Part shown: one piece after another, positions 37,782-45,639 of the stretch
Layout: each line of letters begins with the position of its first letter
Numbering within the stretch: the stretch's first letter is position 1
Assembly (NCBI RefSeq): GCF_006546775.1
Contig: NZ_VICE01000108.1
Coordinates: 1-45,734 of the forward strand
Length of the DNA stretch: 45,734 nucleotides
Source: Marilutibacter aestuarii
GTDB lineage: Bacteria; Pseudomonadota; Gammaproteobacteria; Xanthomonadales; Xanthomonadaceae
Direction: 5' to 3'
The notes under the pieces: model-generated
Told to the model about the DNA's origin: nothing
Databases searched by the model: none
The model's input: only the letters and a program-made list of their open reading frames with translations
Position numbers and translations under genes: made by a program

Positions 37782-39608
37782 CTAATACGCGCCGGCAGCG
37801 ATGGCCGCGAGCTTGCTACCCTTAGGGTCGTTCCGCTCTTTGCGGGCATGTCCAGCCGCAGAAGCAGGAGCCAGCAAGTTTGCGAGCCTACCCGCCCCTT
37901 CTCCAGTAGCGGGCTTTGCCAGAAGCTTGGCTAGGCCTTGGCTGTTAGCCGCCCGCCCTAGGGTTGCGCCACCCATCGCCGCTTTCGCGATGACAGGGAT
38001 CAGGGCCGGATTGGCGATGCTGCCTCCGCCCATCAACAAGTTGTAGATGAGTGAACGCTGTGCGGTGCCGCTATCGGCAATGGGGTCTTTGAGAATTGTT
38101 TGCCCCATCCTCGCCAGCTCCCGCATTTCGCCTGTACTGCCCTGACGGATCAGCGGCCACAGGGATGCCGGGCGGATGTCTCCCGACGCGCCAGCGGCCT
38201 GCTGCAGCGACTTTTGGGCGACTCTCATGTTGGCCCACTGCTTGTTTGCCTGGCGCAACAAACTGGCATCGTCCTCGCCGACTGAGCGGTACGCAGCGTC
38301 ATCAAGGACTTTGCGCAGCTTTTTGATTGCCACCCCCATCCGACCGTTGTCCGCAGCGCCCCTCAGTGACTCCCGTAGCGCCTGGTACTTCGGGCCCGAC
38401 ACGGCACCGTCGGCGAAGTCATCCAGGATCTTCTGGAACTGGTTACGTACCACCTCCGCTTGATCCGCCGTCATGTCGCGCAGAGCGTCCCTCTCCACAG
38501 TCGCCATCGCTCGCAGGTCGTCAGAATTCAATGTGACCGCGTTGCGATCGAACACGTCGTCGTAGACCTGGCCGATATGCTTTCGGGCGCCCGCCATCAC
38601 GTCATCCGACAGCGCAGCTTCGTCTACACCAAACGTGCGTCCCACCGCTCGATTGAAGCCCTCCTGCTGCCGAGTCGCCGCCTTGCCATAGCCGCTGAAT
38701 GGCAGGTACTTGCCAGCCGAGGCGATCACCTTTACCGGGAGAGACTGTGACACCTGCGATGCGTGCAGCGGGATTCCCAGTTCGTCCGCGCGCTGTGCGA
38801 GCTGGCGGGTCTCCTCGGGGATACTCCTTGAGAAACGCCGCGCTAGCGCTCCCATGCGATCTCCCACAACGTGCCCTCCCGCCCCAAAAACCGCGCCAGT
38901 GGCCGTGTTCGCCGCCCTACTCTCGCCCTCGACGACCGGCTGCAAGCCTGCGTAACCCGCGCTAAGGCCGACGTTAGCCGCGAGGGCCGCTTTCCCTGTC
39001 GTTCCCAGCGTACGCGCCACAGCGCCCCCAGGGGCCGCCATAAGTCCCACGTCACCCGCGAACTTACCCACGCTGGCCGCCGTGTCCCCGTCCATGTACG
39101 CATCGTCCAGCCGGGCCTGTGCTTCGCGCGCCATGGATTGCTCATAGCGAGTAGCGGGAGCGCCCGTCACCAACGCCGCCAGACCTGACCGTCGAGGGGC
39201 GACCATATCAGCCGCTTTAGCGTAGAGCTGATCCACCCCACGAACTGCAGCCCCAACTCTTGACCCTACGCCGATCATTGCGCGGGCGGGCATGGGGAGT
39301 TCCCGGAACATCTCTGCCTTGGCTTCCTCTGCCGTCATCAAAGAACCTGCCGCGGCCAATGTTTCTGCCGACCGCCGCGCTGCCTCCTCGGGAGCAATCG
39401 GTTGAAGGGTCGAGGCACTTGGCGCGAGAGATGGACCATCATAGGTTGCCGTGCCGCCTGGCACGATCTGGACCTGCTCTGGAAGCTCAGGGGACAGCAC
39501 ACCTGATCCAAACTGAGTACGCGCCTGTACGTTCGAGAAGTCTGGCTCGGCCGCGTATTCGACCCATGGGCCGGACTCCTCCTGATATTTCTCCCAAGGG
39601 CCCGCCAT
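37782..39608 (-). CDS. Podovirus-type ejection / internal virion protein
   Basis: Protein of 608 residues. The N-terminus has two GPW motifs (PWEKYQEESGPWVEYAAEP), common at the start of podovirus internal virion (DNA ejection) proteins. The rest is long, helical and Ala/Gly-rich, with two hydrophobic stretches (about residues 190-240), a central helical part (EETRQLAQRADELGIPLHA), and a long helical C-terminal part ending in AANSQGLAKLLAKPATGEG. Such proteins leave the virion and help DNA cross the cell envelope. ATG 39608 shares a base with the upstream stop; GTG 39611 is adjacent. The assignment is by layout and composition, not by a catalytic motif. Confidence 0.68.
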   Translation of the reverse strand: MAGPWEKYQEESGPWVEYAAEPDFSNVQARTQFGSGVLSPELPEQVQIVPGGTATYDGPSLAPSASTLQPIAPEEAARRSAETLAAAGSLMTAEEAKAEMFRELPMPARAMIGVGSRVGAAVRGVDQLYAKAADMVAPRRSGLAALVTGAPATRYEQSMAREAQARLDDAYMDGDTAASVGKFAGDVGLMAAPGGAVARTLGTTGKAALAANVGLSAGYAGLQPVVEGESRAANTATGAVFGAGGHVVGDRMGALARRFSRSIPEETRQLAQRADELGIPLHASQVSQSLPVKVIASAGKYLPFSGYGKAATRQQEGFNRAVGRTFGVDEAALSDDVMAGARKHIGQVYDDVFDRNAVTLNSDDLRAMATVERDALRDMTADQAEVVRNQFQKILDDFADGAVSGPKYQALRESLRGAADNGRMGVAIKKLRKVLDDAAYRSVGEDDASLLRQANKQWANMRVAQKSLQQAAGASGDIRPASLWPLIRQGSTGEMRELARMGQTILKDPIADSGTAQRSLIYNLLMGGGSIANPALIPVIAKAAMGGATLGRAANSQGLAKLLAKPATGEGAGRLANLLAPASAAGHARKERNDPKGSKLAAIAAGAY

Positions 39609-41116
39609 CACAGTCTCTCCCAGTTGTTCTTGTCTGCAGGGTTGCCGCCTTTGAACCTGTACCCATCCTGCACGGATCCCGCTTGAGGCGCTTTACTTGC
39701 GTTGCCGCCCGCACCCTCCTCCCGAAGCGCGTCCCGAACAGCCTCAGACCACTTGGAGTAATGGTCAGCAATCCGGTCGAGGTTGCGCTGTAGCTGCTCC
39801 GCGCTTTGGTTGGGATCGAGATTAGCCACCGTGGACTGCAGCGCCGTCAACTCTTGAATTGCCACCTGGCCCAGCGCGCCACCAGTCGGCGAGTTGTCGC
39901 GCATCTGTTGCAGTCGGTCGAAGCCCAAGTTGGCCTTGATCGTCTCGATCTCAGCCGCGAGGTTGTACGCGGGCGAGCCCTCGATTCCCCGCGAACGAGC
40001 ACCGATGAAGCCCGTGGACATGCCACCGATCATGTTGCGGGCCTTCTGGATGGACGACTGCACGTTCTGAGCCGTATCCAAGGCCTGCTGATATCGGGCA
40101 ACTCGCTTAGGCGCCTGTTCGTTTCGCTCGGCCTCCAGCTCTGCATCCTTCTGCGCCGCCGTCTTGAGCCGCTGGGCTTCAGCCTCTGCCCTTGCGCGCG
40201 CATCAGCCGTGGAGAGGTCCACGTTGGTCTCCGCAAGGCGCTTCTGCGCCGCCTCCTCCGCCGCGGAAAGCGGACGGGCACCGCCCATGTAGCCGCCATT
40301 GACCGGGTCGAGCCGGGGGCCGGTGATCGGCGAACCTGCGGCTGGCATCGGCTGCGCGCCCATCCGCTGCATTGGCGGCTGAGTATCGATGCCTCCAGCG
40401 TTCAACCGGCTCCGAATGAATGCCTCGATCTGTGCATCAGAAATGCCCGCCTGGGCCATCTGCGTGGCAAGAGTGGTGGTTTCATCCACCATCGCCTGAC
40501 CGGCGCCAGGGGCCATCCCACCACCGCCAGAGCCGCCCGTCTGGAACGGCGCGAGACGGTTCTCGCCGAGACGGCCGCGCTGAAGCACCATCGGGCCATT
40601 GCTGGTCTGCACGACCTCAGAGCTGAACGACTCCTGGAGCGGCCTTGAACCAAGGCCCGCGAAATACTTCAGGGCCTCGGGCCTATCTTCCTCGGAGAGC
40701 TGGGAAAGCAGCCATTGCTGATGGCGCTGCGTCGCCGGGACATCCGAACCGCCGCCCGCCTGCGCCAGCTTCTCCATCATCGGGTACAGGAAGGGCGTGT
40801 ACTCGCCCTGGACGCCCAACGACTTTCCGAGTGGAGCCAGCTTCTCCCGGTAAATCTGCGGGCGCAGCTGCTCAGGGGCAGCGACGAGCATCCGGGCCCC
40901 TTGGCTGATCGCCGCCATATCGAGCCCCTGAAGCTTCTCCTGCACGGCAAGCGAGGTCGGGGCGTCGATCATCGCGGCTTGGCCCAGCGCCTGGCGCCGG
41001 GCGTTCGGGTCGGCCACGGCCTGGCCCAGTAGACTCTGCAGCTTGGACTTCTGCCCAGCGACCTTGCCCGCCTCGGCCATCTGCACGCCCTGCATCATTC
41101 GGTCGTAAAGGCCCAT
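39608..41116 (-). CDS. Podovirus-type DNA transfer / internal virion protein
   Basis: Protein of 502 residues, starting with a strong AGGAGG site 10 nt before ATG. N-terminal helical part (MGLYDRMMQGVQMAEAGK, QSLLGQAVADPNARRQAL), then a Gly-rich linker (GGSGGGGMAPGAGQ, about residues 192-205), a long coiled coil (about 280-345, RARAEAEAQRLKTAAQKDAE) and a conserved C-terminal helical region (IKANLGFDRLQQMRD, SPTGGALGQVAIQELTALQS) that I know from phage internal proteins. It is directly followed by the second ejection protein with a shared base, as in podovirus ejection gene clusters. No tail or portal genes lie upstream. Confidence 0.7.
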   Translation of the reverse strand: MGLYDRMMQGVQMAEAGKVAGQKSKLQSLLGQAVADPNARRQALGQAAMIDAPTSLAVQEKLQGLDMAAISQGARMLVAAPEQLRPQIYREKLAPLGKSLGVQGEYTPFLYPMMEKLAQAGGGSDVPATQRHQQWLLSQLSEEDRPEALKYFAGLGSRPLQESFSSEVVQTSNGPMVLQRGRLGENRLAPFQTGGSGGGGMAPGAGQAMVDETTTLATQMAQAGISDAQIEAFIRSRLNAGGIDTQPPMQRMGAQPMPAAGSPITGPRLDPVNGGYMGGARPLSAAEEAAQKRLAETNVDLSTADARARAEAEAQRLKTAAQKDAELEAERNEQAPKRVARYQQALDTAQNVQSSIQKARNMIGGMSTGFIGARSRGIEGSPAYNLAAEIETIKANLGFDRLQQMRDNSPTGGALGQVAIQELTALQSTVANLDPNQSAEQLQRNLDRIADHYSKWSEAVRDALREEGAGGNASKAPQAGSVQDGYRFKGGNPADKNNWERL

Positions 41117-41220
41117 TAGTGTCGAGCCTCCTGTTGCATCCTGTTCTCAGCTCCGCATTCCATTGCTTCAATCTCCTTAATGGCCCGTCGCCGCATCCTT
41201 GCGACCCTTTAGGGCATGAC

Positions 41221-41317
41221 AAAACGAAAAAAGCTGCCCGGAGGCAGCTTTCGGAAGTAAGGTGCCACCCATGTCGCGGGGCGGCGCGCGAGGACTGGCG
41301 GGGTCGGCAGGATCCTA
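41221..41317 (-). ncRNA. Candidate small RNA ending at the orphan terminator
   Basis: A CATAAT -10-like box (41329-41324, minus strand, preceded by TAGG) lies about 75 nt before the terminator stem. If used, it would give an RNA of about 95 nt with a terminal hairpin. The -35 is poor. Only the terminator is solid evidence. Confidence 0.25.
41224..41251 (-). terminator. Rho-independent terminator on the minus strand, upstream of the ejection genes
   Basis: On the minus strand, AAAGCTGCC (41251-41243) and GGCAGCTTT (41238-41230) form a 9-bp stem with a 4-nt loop, followed by a T-rich run to 41221. No minus-strand gene is present to its right before the plus-strand cargo genes, so what it terminates is unclear. 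Confidence 0.8.
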
Positions 41318-41483
41318 GCGCTAATTATGCCTAGATGCGGTTGGATGCAGTTCCCGGCACTGAGGGTGGTACAAAGACGGCGGGGTTGGCCAAGCCGTGC
41401 GCATTGACCTCGGTGAATTAAGGCCAAGAAGCTCAACCATTCCGGCCCTGCTTGCTCGCTCGGCCAAGCTTAGGTGTCAGCCT

Positions 41484-42218
41484 ATGAAGAACAACCCGGC
41501 GTCCCGAATGCATCGCGTCCTGATGACGTGGAAGTCAGTCAAACCTACGGATTCTGCGGTTGCGGGTTGGCTACGAGTCTTTGAGTTAGAGAGTGTCCAA
41601 AGGAATCGAGACTTTGTTCGAGTTGGCTACCGACTTCAGTTGATGCTAGATGAGCTGGACCTGCTCCGGGAAAAGCTCGAGGGCCAATCTGTTTCGCCGG
41701 CCTCCTACCAATCGACCCTCGCAGGGCTCGATAACGCACTGTCCCCCTCCATCCTCCATGCAAAGGCTGAGAGTGTTCGTCAGTACCTAACTGATGGCGT
41801 CTACGTTGGGCTGGGCTTGTGCGGCGAACTCCTACCGGATGAGGAAGAGGAAATCACCAAGGATGATTTCCGAGAGTTCGTCGGGCTCATTAACGAGTTG
41901 GAGCTGATGCTGCAAGATAGCTCGCTTCCTTCTAGCCTGGTGGCTTTGATCCGAAGGCACATCCGGCAGGCCGAACTGGCAGTGGCTCAGTACCCTATTC
42001 GTGGCGCGGTAGCCCTAAAAGATGCGCTCAAGTATGCAGTCGGGGACCTCGCGGTTGAAGCTGATGCAATCCGCTCTGCGGATTCGGAGAGTGCAAATAA
42101 GGTTACGCGACTCTGGAAGAAGGCCAATGATATGGCGGATGGTGCAATCAAGACGGACAATATTATGCAGCTAGGGAGTCGAGTTGTGAAGTTCCTCACC
42201 GATGTTGCTGGGGGATAG
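41484..42218 (+). CDS. Island cargo protein, all-helical, function unknown
   Basis: Protein of 244 residues in lower-GC DNA, read against the surrounding phage-type genes. It is acidic and predicted mostly helical, with segments such as LQLMLDELDLLREKLEG, AESVRQYLTDGVYVGLGL, LPDEEEEITKDDFREFVGL and KDALKYAVGDLAVEADAI. ATG 41484 has AGGTG with 8-nt spacing; an in-frame GTG at 41397 would add 29 residues without ribosome binding site. There is no signal peptide or membrane helix. Being plus-strand and low-GC between minus-strand phage genes marks it as a moron-type insertion. No family recognised. Confidence 0.62.
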   Translation: MKNNPASRMHRVLMTWKSVKPTDSAVAGWLRVFELESVQRNRDFVRVGYRLQLMLDELDLLREKLEGQSVSPASYQSTLAGLDNALSPSILHAKAESVRQYLTDGVYVGLGLCGELLPDEEEEITKDDFREFVGLINELELMLQDSSLPSSLVALIRRHIRQAELAVAQYPIRGAVALKDALKYAVGDLAVEADAIRSADSESANKVTRLWKKANDMADGAIKTDNIMQLGSRVVKFLTDVAGG

Positions 42219-42328
42219 GCCGGTTGGCTGCGTGAGTTGATGCGATAGTTGTGGCCCGGTCGAAAGTGCTCTGAAGCGACTGTCACCATGTCAAGCAATT
42301 GACCATCCCATCTAGTGCGAGAAGCCTC

Positions 42329-42748
42329 ATGTTCAATCGCCGCTATTTCGTGACCTACAAGCGCTGGAACGGGAGTGAGACAGAGACGGCCACATCCATG
42401 ATTGGTCGCTTCAGGGATCAAGAGTTTGCTGAGCGAAGGGCGCGAGAGCGCTACGGCGCTCCTGGCAGTGAGATACTCAACATTCGGCCTGAGACCGACT
42501 TTGAGGCGAATTGCTACAAAGGCTTGCGCTTTGTGGTTCGCGCCCTCCGAATCTCCGTCGCCGCCGTGATCGCGCTGCTCGCATTTGCTTGGCTTTGGGA
42601 CTTTGACTCAGATGTTGGGCATATCCCGCTTGGCGAGTTGACGCTCAACATGATCTTCTCTCGATTGTTCGATGTGGCTCTATTGCTTGGGGCGGGCTGG
42701 CTCTGCTGGGTGATTGCATTTGGTGATGGGCCGGAAATCGATCGGTAG
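42329..42748 (+). CDS. Island cargo membrane protein, two transmembrane helices
   Basis: Protein of 139 residues. A basic, soluble N-terminal part (FNRRYFVTYKRWNGSE, RDQEFAERRARERYG) of about 65 residues is followed by two hydrophobic segments (about 72-90, RISVAAVIALLAFAWLW, and about 110-130, LFDVALLLGAGWLCWVIAF). It follows the 244-aa gene by 110 nt on the same strand and shares its low GC, so they may form one unit. The ribosome binding site (AGAAG) is weak. No family recognised. Confidence 0.6.
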   Translation: MFNRRYFVTYKRWNGSETETATSMIGRFRDQEFAERRARERYGAPGSEILNIRPETDFEANCYKGLRFVVRALRISVAAVIALLAFAWLWDFDSDVGHIPLGELTLNMIFSRLFDVALLLGAGWLCWVIAFGDGPEIDR

Positions 42749-42763
42749 GGCGCCTGAAGGCTG

Positions 42764-43183
42764 CTAGCAAGAGTTCCCCTGCTCGTACCGCCATATTGCG
42801 TCCAATATTCCAGCCCGGAGCCACGCACCCGCCCGGGCTCGGTAGTCCAGAAAGTGGCCTTTCCGCATCCCCGCATCTTGGGCCCCGAGCCGCGCTGATG
42901 CGGACCGGCTGCGAACATGCTCCATTGCCGATTCGATGACGACTACTGCCTGTCGCGCGCTGCATTTCCAGTCCGAGGCGATGGCTCGCCGCGCAAGGTA
43001 GAGCTGCACCGCCAGCCTACGCTCTCGGCCATGGGATCGGTACCAGACCAAGAGGTCGTCTGCGTCGCGGGTCGTGAAGTCGGCCATCCCTCGGGCGCCA
43101 GCATTCAGCCCGAGATAGGCAGGGGGCGTCGATTGCGGCGGTCCTGGCCGTTGCGCTGCTCTTAGCGTCGCCAGTCGCGTCAC
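42764..43183 (-). CDS. Small protein coupled to the primase, function unknown
   Basis: Protein of 139 residues if the GTG at 43183 is used, which overlaps the primase stop as GTGA; ATG 43087 (MADFTTRDADDLLVWYRSHG) would give 107 residues and looks like the better-conserved start. The protein is basic with helices such as RRLAVQLYLARRAIASDW and SARQAVVVIESAMEHVRS. Position after a replication gene would suit a late regulator or accessory protein. No named family is recognised. Confidence 0.55.
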   Translation of the reverse strand: MTRLATLRAAQRPGPPQSTPPAYLGLNAGARGMADFTTRDADDLLVWYRSHGRERRLAVQLYLARRAIASDWKCSARQAVVVIESAMEHVRSRSASARLGAQDAGMRKGHFLDYRARAGAWLRAGILDAIWRYEQGNSC

Positions 43184-44367
43184 GTTGCGGCGCCTTTTGG
43201 GGTCGTCCCCTCTCCCCTCCCCTCAATCCCTATAGCCTGTAAAGCTTCAGGTAGGGCGGTTAAGGGGGGTATTGGAGAGGTAGAATAGGGGGCGCTTTTG
43301 GGGGGTATTGCAAGCCGGTAGAAGGTCGGCCGAGGCCCGCGGCCCTTTCGGGGCATGGCAACTTGCGCCGGCTCAGCGACCGTCAACAGGCCGGATTGGA
43401 CCAAGCGCCGACGGACCGCGATGAAAGTCTTTTCCCGAGAGAACCATTCTCGAAGTTCACTCCAGACAAGCGGGAACGGTTTGAAGCCATCTGCCTTCCG
43501 GTAGGCAAGCAGCAGCAGCGTCCGTGAGGCGTCGTCCAGCGCTTTGTACGGCTCGCCATCGAGGGCGGCTAGGGGGATGGCTACCGAGCCGTCTGAGGCC
43601 GCCTTATAGCCGCTGGAGACGATCTGGCGCAGCTCCGCGTCCGAGAGGGGCTGCTCGCACCTAGTGGCGTTGACCTCACGCAGCTTTGTGAGTTGAACGC
43701 CCTTGGGGATACCCTTCGCTGCTCCGGAGCGGGCAAGCCGAAACAGGGTCTCGTTTCGGGCGCCTCTTTGGATCTGTTGGGGAAGGTTGAGGTTTCGGGA
43801 CAGCCCGAATGCTTCCGCCATCTCTGTCCAGGTCAGGGGGTGATCGTCGCACTCAATCAACCGGGAGAGGCAGGGCGCCGCCTTCCAGTGCAGAAAGCCC
43901 GGGAGCCGCATGACACGGCTTCTGTCGAATACCTTGGCGTCGCCGCCGAACTTGGCCGCAAGGGCTTTTTGCGCCGCTGAGAACGGTTCCAAGGGCATGT
44001 CAGCAACGGGCCAGTAGGCGTGCCACTTGCCGGGGGAAGATTCGACAACGATGCGCGGCGGGATCGGTGCCGCCATGACAGGCGCAAGCGGGGCGCCATC
44101 GAGGTCAACAAACAGGGCGCGCGCAGCGACGACATTCGCGGCACGCCGGCCCGAGCCATCTCCACGGTTGACCATGCAGAACACACCGCCGCCTCGCTCA
44201 TTGATGCCGACAAGTCGTGACGCAAGGCGCCTTAGCGGCCCATGGAGGACGCGCGTCAACCCCCTCTGGCCGCTCTTGGCGTCATCGAAGGTCTGGAATG
44301 TGTGCACTGAATCGCCGGACAGAGCGCCCAAGAAGCGCTCCGCCATCTCAATCTTGATTGTGTCCAT
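43180..44367 (-). CDS. RepB-type primase / replication protein with PriCT-like and winged-helix parts
   Basis: Protein of 395 residues. The N-terminal part carries an archaeo-eukaryotic-primase-like core: ALFVDLDGAPLAP (DxD metal site, about residues 87-99) and VESSPGKWHAYWPV with the conserved His (about 108-121), matching the RepB primase family. A PriCT-1-like helical domain follows (ETLFRLARSGAAKG, LSDAELRQIVSSGYKAA, about 205-260), then a helical C-terminal DNA-binding part with REWFSREKTFIAVRRRLVQSG. Such primases serve phage, plasmid and satellite replication. The C-terminal coding DNA has G-rich runs. It overlaps the downstream 139-aa gene start and lies 30 nt after HNH. Confidence 0.78.
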   Translation of the reverse strand: MDTIKIEMAERFLGALSGDSVHTFQTFDDAKSGQRGLTRVLHGPLRRLASRLVGINERGGGVFCMVNRGDGSGRRAANVVAARALFVDLDGAPLAPVMAAPIPPRIVVESSPGKWHAYWPVADMPLEPFSAAQKALAAKFGGDAKVFDRSRVMRLPGFLHWKAAPCLSRLIECDDHPLTWTEMAEAFGLSRNLNLPQQIQRGARNETLFRLARSGAAKGIPKGVQLTKLREVNATRCEQPLSDAELRQIVSSGYKAASDGSVAIPLAALDGEPYKALDDASRTLLLLAYRKADGFKPFPLVWSELREWFSREKTFIAVRRRLVQSGLLTVAEPAQVAMPRKGRGPRPTFYRLAIPPKSAPYSTSPIPPLTALPEALQAIGIEGRGEGTTPKGAAT

Positions 44368-44397
44368 GCCGACCCCTCGGCCCCTAAGCTCTGCCCA

Positions 44398-45006
44398 TCA
44401 GCCCTTCCCCTTAGGAGGGGGACGCCGGTCGGCCTTTTGAGAAGGACGCGAGTTGCGTCGGGTGGAAGTGGGTTGGCTTGGACGGCTGCGTCCGCGCAGT
44501 GGCACATGGCGCCAGGTCGTACCATCGCGGGCCGCGCGAATTGTGCTTCGATCCATGCCTAGTTCGCGGGCCCACTCTGCTTCCGACTTGAAGCCCGCGG
44601 TAGCGCGAATCTCGCTCACCAGGGCGTCCGTCAATTTGGATTGCGAGCGCTGTTCGCCGACTGGCGCGAGACCATTGGCCAGTGCCCTCTTGGCGTTTTC
44701 AGAGCGCGTGACAGCCTCAAGGTTTGAGATGCGGTTGTCCGCTTTGATCCCGTTGAGATGATCAATCTCTAGACCCTGCGGAATGGCCCCATGCACGGCC
44801 TCATAGACGACTCGGTGCGCATACTGGCACCCGCGACTGAGCCAACCGATCCGGACATACCCGTCCGCGCACAAGCTGCCGATTGGCGTGCCACGAACGC
44901 CGTAGATGACTCCATCTTGCGGGTCAACAAGGAAGCCCGTGGCCTCATGGCGAACGACACCAAAGATGAGGGGGCGGGGCATCTCCGCGACTCGGTGCCC
45001 GATCAT
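44398..45006 (-). CDS. HNH endonuclease with homing-type layout
   Basis: Protein of 202 residues. The central HNH core reads AHRVVYEAVHGAIPQGLEIDHLNG and ADNRISNLEAVTRSENAKRA (about residues 62-110), the HNH_3 pattern of homing endonucleases, preceded by a NUMOD4-like start (GVVRHEATGFLVDPQDGVIYGV) and followed by a helix-turn-helix DNA-binding segment (KLTDALVSEIRATAGF, EWARELGMDRSTIRAARDG). The basic tail is Arg/Ser/Pro-rich. It starts by ATGA overlap with the AlpA-like stop. It may be a mobile passenger or part of the island's replication/packaging functions. Confidence 0.78.
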   Translation of the reverse strand: MIGHRVAEMPRPLIFGVVRHEATGFLVDPQDGVIYGVRGTPIGSLCADGYVRIGWLSRGCQYAHRVVYEAVHGAIPQGLEIDHLNGIKADNRISNLEAVTRSENAKRALANGLAPVGEQRSQSKLTDALVSEIRATAGFKSEAEWARELGMDRSTIRAARDGTTWRHVPLRGRSRPSQPTSTRRNSRPSQKADRRPPPKGKG

Positions 45007-45203
45007 CGAGCTGCGACCTCTGTCCGGGCCAGACGCTCCGGCAGGGTGCGGAGGCTGTCCAGGTAGACGTATCGGCGGGTTCCGATGGTGAAGGTGTCTA
45101 GCTGCCCATTGCGCGCCAGCTCAAAAGCGACGGACCGGCTGATTCCATGGTCTGCGCAGGCCGGGACCAGCGGCCGGTAGGTCGGTGAATCAATCGAGTG
45201 CAT
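45003..45203 (-). CDS. AlpA-like helix-turn-helix regulator
   Basis: Protein of 66 residues with a helix-turn-helix (VPACADHGISRSVAFELARNG) and a short beta-hairpin (TFTIGTRRYVYLDSL), the layout of AlpA/excisionase-type regulators in P4-like prophages and islands, where they control integrase or excision. AGGAGA six nt before ATG 45203 supports the start. Its stop overlaps the HNH gene start. Its target integrase is not in the window and may lie to the right of the IS. Confidence 0.78.
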   Translation of the reverse strand: MHSIDSPTYRPLVPACADHGISRSVAFELARNGQLDTFTIGTRRYVYLDSLRTLPERLARTEVAAR

Positions 45204-45294
45204 AGCCGTCTCCTACATGCCGCCCACATGCGCGTGGACGGCTTCGGATAGCTACGGTATGAAACAGGCGGACGTGCGCCCCTGAAAGAACCCC

Positions 45295-45639
45295 TTACAA
45301 AATATCCCTGGAAGTTTCAGGCTCTGGCGGGAGCGGGAATGCCTGTTTCACACGTGCCGCCATCTGCGAGACCTCGTTCTCATCTATGCCTTGTGAGTAG
45401 AACATGCAAACCAAGTCGCGCACGATTGCCGGTGATACGTCGCCCCAGCCTTGCCAGAAGTACTTGCACAGGGCGCGGGTGAAGAAGTTGCGCTCCGCAT
45501 TTGCGAGTCTTGGGCGCTGGATCGGAGCGCTCTGCCCATCCTCGCAAAACTTTGCCGCAATACGTCTCAGCAGATTGGGAAGCGTTGGGACGCCTCCGTA
45601 GTCAGAGGCGTCTTGTCCGTAAGCATGATGATCACGATA
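45295..45639 (-). pseudogene. 3' part of an island gene cut by the IS3-family insertion
   Basis: An open frame of 114 codons without stop runs from the IS boundary to a TAA at 45297-45295. It has gene-like composition (for example RRIAAKFCEDGQSAPIQRP, NAERNFFTRALCKYFWQGW, QMAARVKQAFPLPPEPETS) and no start codon at its 5' end other than internal ones, so its 5' part must lie beyond the inserted element. No family recognised. It precedes alpA by 91 nt on the same strand. Confidence 0.6.

Noticed and set aside
41209-41436. Minus-strand frame of 75 codons through the orphan terminator
   Set aside because: It reads through a strong terminator, has no ribosome binding site and no coding-like composition.
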